Assembly: GCA_013375385.1 (NCBI GenBank)
Contig: JABXJY010000085.1
Span: 1 to 9,565 of the forward strand
Source of the DNA: Desulfobacterales bacterium
Lineage (GTDB): Bacteria; Desulfobacterota; DSM-4660; Desulfatiglandales; B25-G16
Length of the DNA: 9,565 nt
Direction of reading: 5' to 3'
The notes below the pieces were generated by a model. It was given only the letters and a program-made list of their open reading frames with translations. It was not told the origin of the DNA and did no database searches. This document shows, in pieces, positions 1 to 6,509 of this stretch (position 1 is its first letter; each line of letters starts with the position of its first letter). The position numbers and the translations under genes were made by a program.

Positions 1-705
1 CCGGAGGATGAGAGCGAGCCCGTCCCCTGTGTTCTGCCGGCAATTTGTAGTGATTCTGAAAACCTGGCCATTGCCGCCCGTGGCAAAGACCGTGGCCTTT
101 GATAGAATAGCCACAAACTCTCCCTCTTTCTCCCGGAAGACAATAGCGCCCACGCATCGATCTCCATTGAACATGAGTTCTGTGGCAATGCTCTGATTCA
201 AGAAGGAGATACCCCCTTTCATGGTCTCTCCCCACACCGTATCCATAATGCCCTTGCCGGTTCGATCTGCCTCGAAAACCGCCCGAAATGCAGGGGATTC
301 TCCGAAATTCAAGGTCATGCCGCCAAAGGCCCTCTTGCTGAGTCCACCCTTCTCATCCCGGCTAAAATGCATGCCGTGATTTTCCAGCCATGCGATTTGT
401 TCCCACGAGGCATCAACGATCTTCTTTATGATATTTTGATCCGCCGTGCAGTCAGAGCCCTTCCAGGTGTCAAAGATGTGATAAATGGGCTTGTCTATGG
501 GATCCCTGGGGTCTACAGCCGCCATGCCGCCTTGGGCCGTTACGGTATGGGATTTTTGAGGGTGGGAGACCTTTGTCAAGGCCATAATGCGGGTTCCTGG
601 CTTCTTCTCGAAAATCTCCGCAGCACACCGAAGACCAGCCCCCCCGGCTCCGATAATGAGGACATCGCAATGGATCGTTGAACCAATCCGAAGTGTGTTG
701 CTCAT
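1..705 (-). CDS. sdhA: Succinate dehydrogenase/fumarate reductase flavoprotein subunit (3' end outside window)
   Basis: FAD-containing catalytic subunit that interconverts succinate and fumarate in the membrane-bound quinone oxidoreductase. 235 codons are visible, from the ATG at 705 to the window edge, with no frameshift. The family is usually about 570-640 residues, so more than half is missing. Seen: an N-terminal Rossmann motif GAGGAG (residues 19-24), the HTVTAQGG segment in which His53 matches the histidine that binds FAD covalently in SdhA/FrdA, a WKGSD-like segment, an AFGG...EADRTGKG stretch typical of the FAD domain, and FATGGNGQVF near residue 210. The start is supported by a GGGAG ribosome site 6-7 bases upstream. 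It begins 18 bp after the cytochrome b gene, so the two are co-transcribed. The iron-sulfur subunit sdhB would be expected beyond position 1. Direction of the reaction (succinate oxidation or fumarate reduction) cannot be told from this fragment. Confidence 0.93.
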   Translation of the reverse strand, partial: MSNTLRIGSTIHCDVLIIGAGGAGLRCAAEIFEKKPGTRIMALTKVSHPQKSHTVTAQGGMAAVDPRDPIDKPIYHIFDTWKGSDCTADQNIIKKIVDASWEQIAWLENHGMHFSRDEKGGLSKRAFGGMTLNFGESPAFRAVFEADRTGKGIMDTVWGETMKGGISFLNQSIATELMFNGDRCVGAIVFREKEGEFVAILSKATVFATGGNGQVFRITTNCRQNTGDGLALILR

Positions 706-723
706 CTCAGCTCCCTGTACCTG

Positions 724-1497
724 TCAAATGATAAGCGCGAGCCTTATTCCAACAGCTCCAAACAACAACATGACCAGGAAAACCAAAACAGCTAATCCCA
801 TCCAGAGGGTTCGAGATTCAAGGTAGTCTCCTGCGAAAGATACCAGGCCATATCCGGCATGGTACAGGAGCACGACCACCAAGCTGATGTCCACCCCTTT
901 GATAAAGTAGTTTTGCATTCTCATGACCACGGTGTTCCCATCGTGAGCCATTGCGTAGTTTAAATGCATAAACAGCATGTGGGCCGGAATCAGGATCAAC
1001 AAGTAGGCACCGGTTATCCTCTGAAGCTTCCACAGCAGCGAATGCCGGATCGCCCAGATTCTTGATGCAACCCCATAAGCCAGGGTCAAACCGGCAACAA
1101 GCATGGTCAACCAGAAAAACACTGCGGATACACTCTGACTGCCTATCAGCATCAAGGCCCCCAGGAGCGCTACGTAGAGGATGGAAAGCCACAGCAGCCA
1201 GCGAATCATGGACTCATCGTCCCTTGTCTCGAAGCTCTCGTACAGGATGAGTCTCCCTCCATTGAAGGCATGGAAGATGACCGGAATCGCTAAGGCCCAC
1301 TCGAGAATCGTAAAGAGGAAGAATCCGTAGAATTTCATCGTGGCATCGTAGCGGGGGGGCGATGAGAGGGATAAAAGGGTATAGATATGAAACCACAGGT
1401 AGCCAATGAGCAAGAGTCCGGCGATCCGATGGCACCAGGCAAGGACATAGGGCCATCCCCTGGTAGTGGCGTAAGAGGAGAGAATTCGTAAAATCAT
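724..1497 (-). CDS. sdhC: Succinate dehydrogenase/fumarate reductase cytochrome b membrane subunit, SdhC-SdhD-fusion-like
   Basis: 257-residue membrane anchor that carries heme b and the quinone site and passes electrons between the catalytic subunits and the quinone pool. By eye it has seven hydrophobic segments (about 15-42, 58-80, 99-118, 124-148, 155-179, 202-221, 230-255). The first three match SdhC: HRIAG at 23-27 resembles the SdhC quinone-site HRxxG, and FHAFNGGR (75-82) carries the His that ligates heme in SdhC. The last three match SdhD: LYHAGYG (211-217) has the heme-ligand His, and GDY (223-225) matches the Asp-Tyr quinone-site pair of SdhD. Other histidines (37, 173, 178) could serve a second heme. 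Single-subunit B-type anchors such as Wolinella FrdC have five helices, so this arrangement differs. No clear Shine-Dalgarno precedes the ATG at 1497, so the start is less certain than the identity. Followed 18 bp later by sdhA. Confidence 0.85.
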   Translation of the reverse strand: MILRILSSYATTRGWPYVLAWCHRIAGLLLIGYLWFHIYTLLSLSSPPRYDATMKFYGFFLFTILEWALAIPVIFHAFNGGRLILYESFETRDDESMIRWLLWLSILYVALLGALMLIGSQSVSAVFFWLTMLVAGLTLAYGVASRIWAIRHSLLWKLQRITGAYLLILIPAHMLFMHLNYAMAHDGNTVVMRMQNYFIKGVDISLVVVLLYHAGYGLVSFAGDYLESRTLWMGLAVLVFLVMLLFGAVGIRLALII

Positions 1498-1604
1498 TGG
1501 GCAAAAAAGGAAATACCTATACCATAAGTTATCTAGCGAAGCTTTGCCTCAAACCGACGAGATTGAAGGAAAATAATAATCCATTGCTTTAAGCGAAGCG
1601 ATGT

Positions 1605-1652
1605 TGGTTTCGTCTAACGTCTTACGGTTGCGCTGCTGGTTTCGTATGACGT
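1605..1652. repeat. Degenerate tandem direct repeat in the sdhC-mmgE gap
   Basis: Two copies of a unit starting TGGTTTCGT and continuing to ACGT lie at 1605-1620 and 1637-1652, with 14 of 16 bases identical and a period of 32 bases. The similarity continues weakly (TTACGGTT versus TACACGTT). The gap 1498-1782 (285 bp) holds no convincing gene. It separates the upstream operon from sdhC and may contain the sdhC promoter, but I found no strong -35/-10 pair. Confidence 0.5.
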
Positions 1653-1683
1653 TACACGTTAACCGATTCGAGCTGCGCAACCG
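1625..1683. repeat. Imperfect inverted repeat in the sdhC-mmgE gap
   Basis: The arms 1625-1637 (CGGTTGCGCTGCT) and 1671-1683 (AGCTGCGCAACCG) are complementary at 12 of 13 positions and enclose 33 bases. The structure overlaps the second copy of the direct repeat. It is not followed by a T-run on either strand, so it does not look like an intrinsic terminator. It could be a regulatory or RNA structure, or the remnant of a small repeated element. Confidence 0.5.
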
Positions 1684-1782
1684 CAACCGGTCTACGATCA
1701 CGATTATCCTTTAGACCGTGGTGCCGCCACCAAAACTTGACACAAATGTTAAGATCTTGAGCTATGAAGACTTCTAGTAGGG

Positions 1783-3138
1783 TTAACCTTGAAATATATT
1801 CGTTACATCATCGAGCTTTTCAAGATTTAGGACTAAATCTATGATTCTATCCCTTTGGTTCTTTGGTATGATATCTCCGCAGAGTTTGTTGAACTTCTCA
1901 ATCAGTTCCTTTTCAGAAATTGGATTCTCCGGGTCACCTTTAGGATATTCGCAATATCCACTATATCTTTTTCCATCTGTTAGTTCTATTTCCACCCTGG
2001 AGGGCCATTTCTGAGGATACAGCGGGGTAAGTTCTGGATCGCCTTTGACAGAGATAGTGCCCATAAGGCGCAGTATTTCGGAGTTAGTGAGTCTTTCGGT
2101 TGTGAAATCATCCAGATGAACATGTCCGAAATTGAGCGCCGTAGCAACGCAGAAAGGGAGATTGAATTTGGCAAGGTAGGGGGTATGGGCCTCCACATCT
2201 TCAAGCAGATCAAGGGCCTCCTGATATATATAAACGGTTATGGATCTGATGGCTGCTGAATCCACCTTTATCCCGCTCCCGGCCTCGATAACTGCCTCAA
2301 TAGCAGAGTGGGTATGACCACATGAGGCATAGTATTTCAAAGAATTCCTTGCAGTGTGAAAGGTCTCCCCCAGGCCATCGGTCAAGACATTAAGGTCATA
2401 ATCATCGGATGTGGCCTTAAGGAATCCCTTTTTTCCCTCAAAGATGCGGCTCGAACCGGTAAAGCCCTTTTGGGCCAATAGGGCAGCCAGCAGCCCATTC
2501 ATGGATGACTTTCCCGGGTGAAGTTGTTTACTCATGGCGCCTTCGGTTAGAAATTCCCACAGCCCTGAACTCTGAGTCCCGGCAGAACCAAGAGCCCACA
2601 CAAAAGGCTCTGCCTCTAGACCCAAGACCTTTGCTGCCCCGGCTGCTGCACCAAAGGTGCCACAGGTTGCTGTCGTATGCCAGTACTCATAGTGACTCTT
2701 GCCAGCGGCCAGGGCGGCTCTTATCCCCGTTTCATATCCGGCAACAATACCCAGGACAAGATCACAACCAGACACATGCTCCTTTTCTCCCACAGCAAAA
2801 ACCGCCGGGAGGATCGGTGCTGCGGGGTGAAAGATAGATTGCCGATGCAGGTCATCCATCTCCATCACATGAGAGGAGGCCCCATTAACCAGGGCAGCCA
2901 CCAGAGATAAATGCCTGCTATTCGCTGGAATGACGGTCGCCTCCTCAGATCCCTTCATATCCCTTGCAAGCGAGAGCACTATTTGAGTAGGCGGTTGACA
3001 GAGGCCGGCAAGTGCCGAACTCAACCAGTCAAGGAAAAAGGTCTTTATTTGACAGACCAAGGTATCTGGGAGATCTTCGTATCGAAGGGTACAGAAAAAC
3101 TGGGCCAGTTTTTGGGAAATCGTAGGAGATGTGAGCAT
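1783..3138 (-). CDS. MmgE/PrpD-family protein (2-methylcitrate dehydratase / cis-aconitate decarboxylase-like)
   Basis: 451 residues, the full length of the MmgE/PrpD family. Members dehydrate 2-methylcitrate (PrpD), decarboxylate cis-aconitate to itaconate (CAD/IRG1) or epimerise iminodisuccinate; they are soluble and cofactor-free. Seen: an all-helical N-terminal domain with HVMEMDD (90-96), His98 and FHPAAP (103-108), matching the Asp/His active-site region; HTTATCGTFGAAA (153-165), the family's signature helix; K203-QLHPGK (to 209), matching the catalytic Lys region; and ASCGHTHSAI (270-279), the conserved Cys/His loop after the lid domain. The catalytic-type residues appear intact, so it is probably active. 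It is the last gene of the five-gene operon, 9 bp after the ferredoxin, with an AGGGG ribosome site 7 bases before the ATG at 3138. Substrate is not determinable here. The CoA ligase and lyase upstream suggest a branched C5-C7 di- or tricarboxylate. Confidence 0.85.
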   Translation of the reverse strand: MLTSPTISQKLAQFFCTLRYEDLPDTLVCQIKTFFLDWLSSALAGLCQPPTQIVLSLARDMKGSEEATVIPANSRHLSLVAALVNGASSHVMEMDDLHRQSIFHPAAPILPAVFAVGEKEHVSGCDLVLGIVAGYETGIRAALAAGKSHYEYWHTTATCGTFGAAAGAAKVLGLEAEPFVWALGSAGTQSSGLWEFLTEGAMSKQLHPGKSSMNGLLAALLAQKGFTGSSRIFEGKKGFLKATSDDYDLNVLTDGLGETFHTARNSLKYYASCGHTHSAIEAVIEAGSGIKVDSAAIRSITVYIYQEALDLLEDVEAHTPYLAKFNLPFCVATALNFGHVHLDDFTTERLTNSEILRLMGTISVKGDPELTPLYPQKWPSRVEIELTDGKRYSGYCEYPKGDPENPISEKELIEKFNKLCGDIIPKNQRDRIIDLVLNLEKLDDVTNIFQG

Positions 3139-3147
3139 GAATGACCC

Positions 3148-3378
3148 CTATTCCTCGTATAATTTATGAATGGTTATTGCATCTACCTCGCAGCCTTGAA
3201 GGCAGAGCTTACAGAGTGTGCATTCATCCTCGTTAGCTTCTACTGCTTTTGGATAGTCACCATTTGATGTGAAAATATTAACCGGACAGACCTGGATGCA
3301 TTTACCACACTTCTCAATACCCAGGCACCTGCCAAGATCGATGTCAAGCGTGATGAATTCACCCATAGCAAGCTCCAT
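3148..3378 (-). CDS. Small 2[4Fe-4S] ferredoxin
   Basis: A 76-residue cytoplasmic electron carrier. Two cluster-binding runs are visible: Cys18, 24, 27 and 31 (C-x5-C-x2-C-x3-C-P) and Cys53, 56, 59 and 63 (C-x2-C-x2-C-x3-C). The second is followed by Glu rather than the usual Pro, and the first has a wider initial spacing than the classic CxxCxxC. The overall look resembles the delta subunits of 2-oxoacid:ferredoxin oxidoreductases and stand-alone ferredoxins. Two starts are possible: the ATG at 3378 (AAGG six bases upstream) or the internal ATG at 3366 (Met5; GGAG six bases upstream), which gives 72 residues. It sits 27 bp after the lyase gene and 9 bp before the MmgE/PrpD gene, so it is part of the operon. 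No oxidoreductase alpha/beta subunits are in the window, so its redox partner is unknown. Confidence 0.88.
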   Translation of the reverse strand: MELAMGEFITLDIDLGRCLGIEKCGKCIQVCPVNIFTSNGDYPKAVEANEDECTLCKLCLQGCEVDAITIHKLYEE

Positions 3379-3405
3379 GTGCTACCTTGTTGTTGTGAGA
3401 ACTAT

Positions 3406-4299
3406 TCACTGTTGCCCCTTTTTGCTAATGGCAGCGGCTAATGCCAGAATCTCCCTGGACTTCTTTACCACTGCATAGTCGATAAACTTTCCCTCCACCT
3501 GGATCGCTGCCATACCGGCAGCCTCAGCCTCTTCAAACACGTGAATGATCCTTTCTGCCCTGGCTATTTCCTCCGGGGTAGGGGAGAATATACGGTTGCA
3601 GGGCTCAATCTGCTTAGGGTGGATAACCTGTTTCCCCTGAAAACCCAATCCCTTTGCCCGCTTAGCATCGGAGATCAAGGCCTCTGTGTCATTGAGATCA
3701 ATCATAAAGGGAGTGTCTATCGGGGGCGCAATTCCAGCGGCCCTACAGGCAATAGAGATCCTGGAGCGGGCATAAAAGAGTTCAGTTCCCTCCATGGTCA
3801 TTTCTATGCCCATATTGAGGGTGTAATCTGCAGCGCCAAATAATGCAGTATACATTCTCTCTGGTTTTGTTTTGGCAGATGCAATTTCATAAACGTGGTG
3901 TAGAGCAGCAGCTGACTCGATCAGGGGAAAGAGGCGAATGGAGCCGTCAGGGAGGGCTCTCTTTTCTTCGACCGCACAAAGGAGGCTGTTAATCTCATGA
4001 ATGTCGTCAGCCTTTTCTACCTTGGGAAGTATGATCCCGTTAACGCCTTCAACAAGAGCTTCCTCCAGATCACCCTCAATAAATGGGGAACCCAAGGCAT
4101 TAATCCTGACAAGCATCATCCTGTCTGAGAACTGGGTCACCTTTTCTCTGACCTTGGATCGACTAATCTCTTTTTCGGAAAGGGGAACGGCATCTTCCAG
4201 GTCGATAATAATAACGTCGGCCTCTGTATTGAAGGCCTTTTCTATACGATCGGGCCTATTACCGGGGACAAAGAGTGCTGTTCTTATAGGTATCGGCAT
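3406..4299 (-). CDS. CitE/HpcH-family CoA-ester lyase (citramalyl-/malyl-/citryl-CoA lyase-like)
   Basis: 297-residue TIM-barrel lyase of the HpcH/HpaI-CitE family. Characterised relatives split (S)-citramalyl-CoA, malyl-CoA or citryl thioesters into acetyl-CoA (or its thioester) and a 2-oxoacid, using Mg2+. Seen: RTALFVPGNRPDR (6-18), DLEDAVP (33-39), VRIN (64-67) with the substrate-binding Arg, PLIES with Glu128 and FGAADY with Asp158 as the expected Mg ligands, and KQVIHPKQI near residue 225. The length is like CitE (about 300) and shorter than typical malyl-CoA lyases. No citrate lyase acyl-carrier (CitD), transferase (CitF) or CitC/CitX/CitG genes are nearby, so it probably acts on a free CoA ester made by the adjacent SucCD-like ligase. 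The start is firm: AGGTGA ends three bases before the ATG and lies in the 10-bp gap after sucD. Confidence 0.88.
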   Translation of the reverse strand: MPIPIRTALFVPGNRPDRIEKAFNTEADVIIIDLEDAVPLSEKEISRSKVREKVTQFSDRMMLVRINALGSPFIEGDLEEALVEGVNGIILPKVEKADDIHEINSLLCAVEEKRALPDGSIRLFPLIESAAALHHVYEIASAKTKPERMYTALFGAADYTLNMGIEMTMEGTELFYARSRISIACRAAGIAPPIDTPFMIDLNDTEALISDAKRAKGLGFQGKQVIHPKQIEPCNRIFSPTPEEIARAERIIHVFEEAEAAGMAAIQVEGKFIDYAVVKKSREILALAAAISKKGQQ

Positions 4300-4309
4300 G
4301 GCTCACCTC

Positions 4310-5203
4310 TCAAAGGAAGGTTTCAAGGATGGAGACAATATCATTGAGCCCCTCTGCCACATGGATCCCCGCCTTTTGAAACTGCTCGATCTTGCCAGCA
4401 GCGGTCCCTCTTTTTCCTTCAACGATGGTGGCAGCATGTCCAAATCTGACTCCTGGCATCGTATCCACAAAACGACCGGCAACAAAGGCCACAATGGGGG
4501 TTTTGATCTCCTCTGATAGTACCAGTTCGGAAAGCCTTTCCTCTATGACACCTCCTGGCTCACAAAAGAGAACAATTGCCTTTGTATCTGGATCTTTGTC
4601 AAAAAGAGGGATAAGGTCAAGAAAATTGGAGCCTACCACAGGATCTCCTCCAATACTGATACACGTACTTTGCCCTATCCCGTGAGTAGTCAAAAGGTTA
4701 GCAATCTCTGTGGTCATGCCCCCACTTCGGGATGCAATAGCTACGGGGCCGGGCATGTATGCCTTCTTCACATGTTCCACTGGTCCACCGGCCATTCCAA
4801 TCTTAACGGTGTGGGGGTTGATCATGCCAAGGGTATTGGGGCCAATAACCACAGCACCATCCGCCCTGGCAACTCCCACAACCTCAATAGTGTCTTTTTC
4901 AGGCACTCGCTCAGTCACAAGAACCAATAGTTTTATTCCGTTAGATAAGGCCTCTAATGCCGCACCTCTTACCATTGCCGGTGGGACAGAGATGACACTG
5001 GCCTCGGCACTATGTTGCCTTACGGCCTGGTAGACCGTATCAAAGACAGGCACTCCATGGACAGTTTGTCCTCCCTTGCCTGGAGTAACCCCGGCAACAA
5101 CCTTTGACCCGTAATCAATCATATCCTTGGTAAAGGTGACAGCCTCTCTGCCTGTAATCCCCTGAACAATGATCCTCGTATCTTTGTTAGCCAGTATAGC
5201 CAT
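4310..5203 (-). CDS. sucD: Succinyl-CoA synthetase alpha-like subunit of an acyl-CoA ligase (NDP-forming)
   Basis: 297 residues, standard SucD length. The family forms an acyl-CoA from a carboxylate, CoA and ATP/GTP through a phosphohistidine intermediate. Seen: the N-terminal CoA-binding Rossmann domain with QGITGRE (14-20) and GVTPGKGG (38-45); IGPNTLG (120-126); SRSGGM (158-163); IGGDPVVGSNF (184-194); Glu215 in the CEPGG segment; and the catalytic His256 in RFGHA (253-257). Canonical SucD reads SRSGTLTYE at 158, whereas SRSGGM recalls ATP-citrate lyase. The subunit is therefore a ligase alpha chain, but succinate as substrate is uncertain, and the symbol marks the family only. It lies 12 bp after the beta subunit and 10 bp before the lyase gene. 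GAGG seven bases upstream supports the ATG at 5203. Alternative roles are citryl-CoA, malyl-CoA or citramalyl/itaconyl-CoA synthesis. Confidence 0.88.
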   Translation of the reverse strand: MAILANKDTRIIVQGITGREAVTFTKDMIDYGSKVVAGVTPGKGGQTVHGVPVFDTVYQAVRQHSAEASVISVPPAMVRGAALEALSNGIKLLVLVTERVPEKDTIEVVGVARADGAVVIGPNTLGMINPHTVKIGMAGGPVEHVKKAYMPGPVAIASRSGGMTTEIANLLTTHGIGQSTCISIGGDPVVGSNFLDLIPLFDKDPDTKAIVLFCEPGGVIEERLSELVLSEEIKTPIVAFVAGRFVDTMPGVRFGHAATIVEGKRGTAAGKIEQFQKAGIHVAEGLNDIVSILETFL

Positions 5204-5215
5204 ATCAGCGCCTCT

Positions 5216-6403
5216 CTAACCCTTTGTCAACTTTTCAACGCCCCTGCGGGCCGCCTCATCAATGGAGACGGTCCTGTCACAGTAATCCACACCGTATTTG
5301 GAGAGGATCTTGAACCCTTCTTCTTCCCAGGCACCCGGAACCCGGAAGACACACAATGTCTCCGAGGGGTTTTTCCCAACCTCCACGATACCCTTTATTA
5401 CACCCCTGGCTATGAGATCGACCCGGGTATTGCTCACAACGTTCATGATCACGGCGATCTTTTCCACGCCTGGTTTTGAAAGTATATGTTTGGTCAGCTC
5501 TTTTGTCTTTAGCACCGAGGGATTGCCCCCGATTTCGCAATAGTTTGCAGGATGCCCTCCATGTCTTTGAACGGCATCAAATGCGGTCAAGGAAGCCCCT
5601 CCACCACCAATAATTAATCCGAGGTTCCCGTCAAACTCGATGAGCCTTCCGGCAACCCCTCGTTGATCAAGATTATCGATCTCAGTCGCCTTTTTTTCAA
5701 AATCGCTTGCAATACGACCACCTTCAACTCGGTGGGGATCTTTCTCCTTTTGTGCAAGAGGTGGATTTCTGTAAAGGGCATCATCGTCGATTTCCACATG
5801 GCAGTCTAGGGCCACTCTCTTGCCATCCTTGGTCTGAGCAAGGGGATTGATTTCAGTTACAGTAGCGTCATTTTCCAAGAAAATGGTTGCCAAGAGAGAG
5901 AAGATGTTGGACAGTCCTAACAACGTCCTCCCAGTAATACTGGCTTGAGAGATCATCTCCCGGGCTGTATATTCAGGAAGACCGGTTCTGACTGAGAAAT
6001 GCCTTTTCTGCACCTTTTCTGGTTCTCGCTCAGCCAACTGTTCAATATCAACCCCACCTTCAGCAGAAAAGATTGCGATAGGTTCCTTAGCCACGGTATC
6101 ATAGGTTATCCCTAAATAGAATTCCTGGGCAGTATCCAGCTTTTCCTCCACCAAGACCTTATTCACACGATAGTCTCGAACGGTACGAGAAAGCATTTGC
6201 TCGACCTTATATTCGGCCTCCTTTTGATCCAGGGCTTCCACAACTCCTCCTGCCTTTTGACGACCTCCAATAGGAATCTGGGCTTTGATGACGACCGGGG
6301 GAGGGAGGGAAATAGTCCCAGGGCTGTAAACTAGAACGCCAGCTGGTGTGGGAATACCCTTTTTCGCCAGAATCTCTTTTGATTCGTATTCTAGCAGTCG
6401 CAT
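5216..6403 (-). CDS. sucC: Succinyl-CoA synthetase beta-like subunit of an acyl-CoA ligase (ATP-grasp)
   Basis: 395 residues (E. coli SucC 388). An N-terminal ATP-grasp domain binds the nucleotide and a C-terminal CoA-ligase domain pairs with the alpha subunit. Seen: LLEYESKEIL (3-12), KAQIPIGGRQKAGG (40-53), the ATP-binding Lys/Gly segment, AEGGVDIE (114-121), EINPLA (184-189) and Asp200 as likely Mg ligands, and GGHPANYCEIGG (282-293). The ligase domain is not standard: GGGGAS (266-271) replaces the NGAGLAM of SucC and malate thiokinase MtkA, and NVVSNTRVD (321-329) replaces NIFGGIVRCD. GGGAS is found at the matching place in ATP-citrate lyase. This is the first gene of the operon, with AAGGAG five bases before the ATG at 6403. 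It clearly forms a heteromer with the next gene; the acid it activates is not known. Confidence 0.88.
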   Translation of the reverse strand: MRLLEYESKEILAKKGIPTPAGVLVYSPGTISLPPPVVIKAQIPIGGRQKAGGVVEALDQKEAEYKVEQMLSRTVRDYRVNKVLVEEKLDTAQEFYLGITYDTVAKEPIAIFSAEGGVDIEQLAEREPEKVQKRHFSVRTGLPEYTAREMISQASITGRTLLGLSNIFSLLATIFLENDATVTEINPLAQTKDGKRVALDCHVEIDDDALYRNPPLAQKEKDPHRVEGGRIASDFEKKATEIDNLDQRGVAGRLIEFDGNLGLIIGGGGASLTAFDAVQRHGGHPANYCEIGGNPSVLKTKELTKHILSKPGVEKIAVIMNVVSNTRVDLIARGVIKGIVEVGKNPSETLCVFRVPGAWEEEGFKILSKYGVDYCDRTVSIDEAARRGVEKLTKG

Positions 6404-6420
6404 TCCGTCTCCTTATATGG

Positions 6421-6442
6421 ATAGTGACATTGTCGACACTAT
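6421..6442. promoter_or_regulatory. Inverted repeat, possible operator of the sucC-led operon
   Basis: ATAGTG at 6421-6426 and CACTAT at 6437-6442 form perfect 6-bp arms around 10 bases that include the palindrome TGTCGACA (6431-6438). The site overlaps the proposed -10 and transcription start of the minus-strand operon and ends eight bases upstream of its ribosome site. A repressor bound here would block transcription. No regulator gene lies in the window except possibly the divergent ParB-like gene. Confidence 0.35.
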
Positions 6443-6464
6443 TTCCCAGAACTCAATCTGTCAA
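6436..6464 (-). promoter_or_regulatory. Putative sigma-70-type promoter of the five-gene operon
   Basis: Read on the minus strand, a perfect -35 TTGACA (6459-6464) is followed after 17 bases by TAGTGT (6436-6441), a poor -10 with three of six consensus bases. The start of transcription would be near 6429, about 25 bases before the sucC ATG. The perfect -35 and ideal spacing are in favour; the weak -10 suggests an activator or low basal strength. Confidence 0.4.
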
Positions 6465-6509
6465 GAGGAAAAAGGAGGAAGGAAAAAGAGCTGCGTGAGG
6501 AAAAAGGAA

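Noticed and set aside
818..1192. Long open frames antisense or frame-shifted to sdhC, sucC, sucD, the lyase and hbd.
   Set aside because: They show no recognisable protein features and lie inside genes with clear family motifs.
1605..1690. Integron attC-like site (GTCTAAC at 1613-1619 with an inner stem).
   Set aside because: No complementary GTTAGAC-type end is found on the other side of the stem, there is no cassette gene layout, and no integrase is present.
1720..1733. Small hairpin TGGTG-CCGC-CACCA downstream of the MmgE/PrpD gene as a terminator.
   Set aside because: The stem is only 5 bp and no T-run follows in the direction of the operon.
1738..1766. Plus-strand TTGACA as a promoter.
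   Set aside because: No acceptable -10 at 16-18 bases; it would only drive antisense transcription of the MmgE/PrpD gene.
3406..4299. Beta subunit of classical citrate lyase.
   Set aside because: CitD, CitF and the prosthetic-group genes are missing from the surroundings, and CoA-ligase subunits are adjacent instead, so a free CoA-ester substrate is more likely.
4310..6403. Malate thiokinase (MtkAB) of a serine-cycle-like module with malyl-CoA lyase.
   Set aside because: MtkA keeps the NGAGLAM and NIFGGI motifs that are replaced here; no other serine-cycle genes are present. Not fully excluded.
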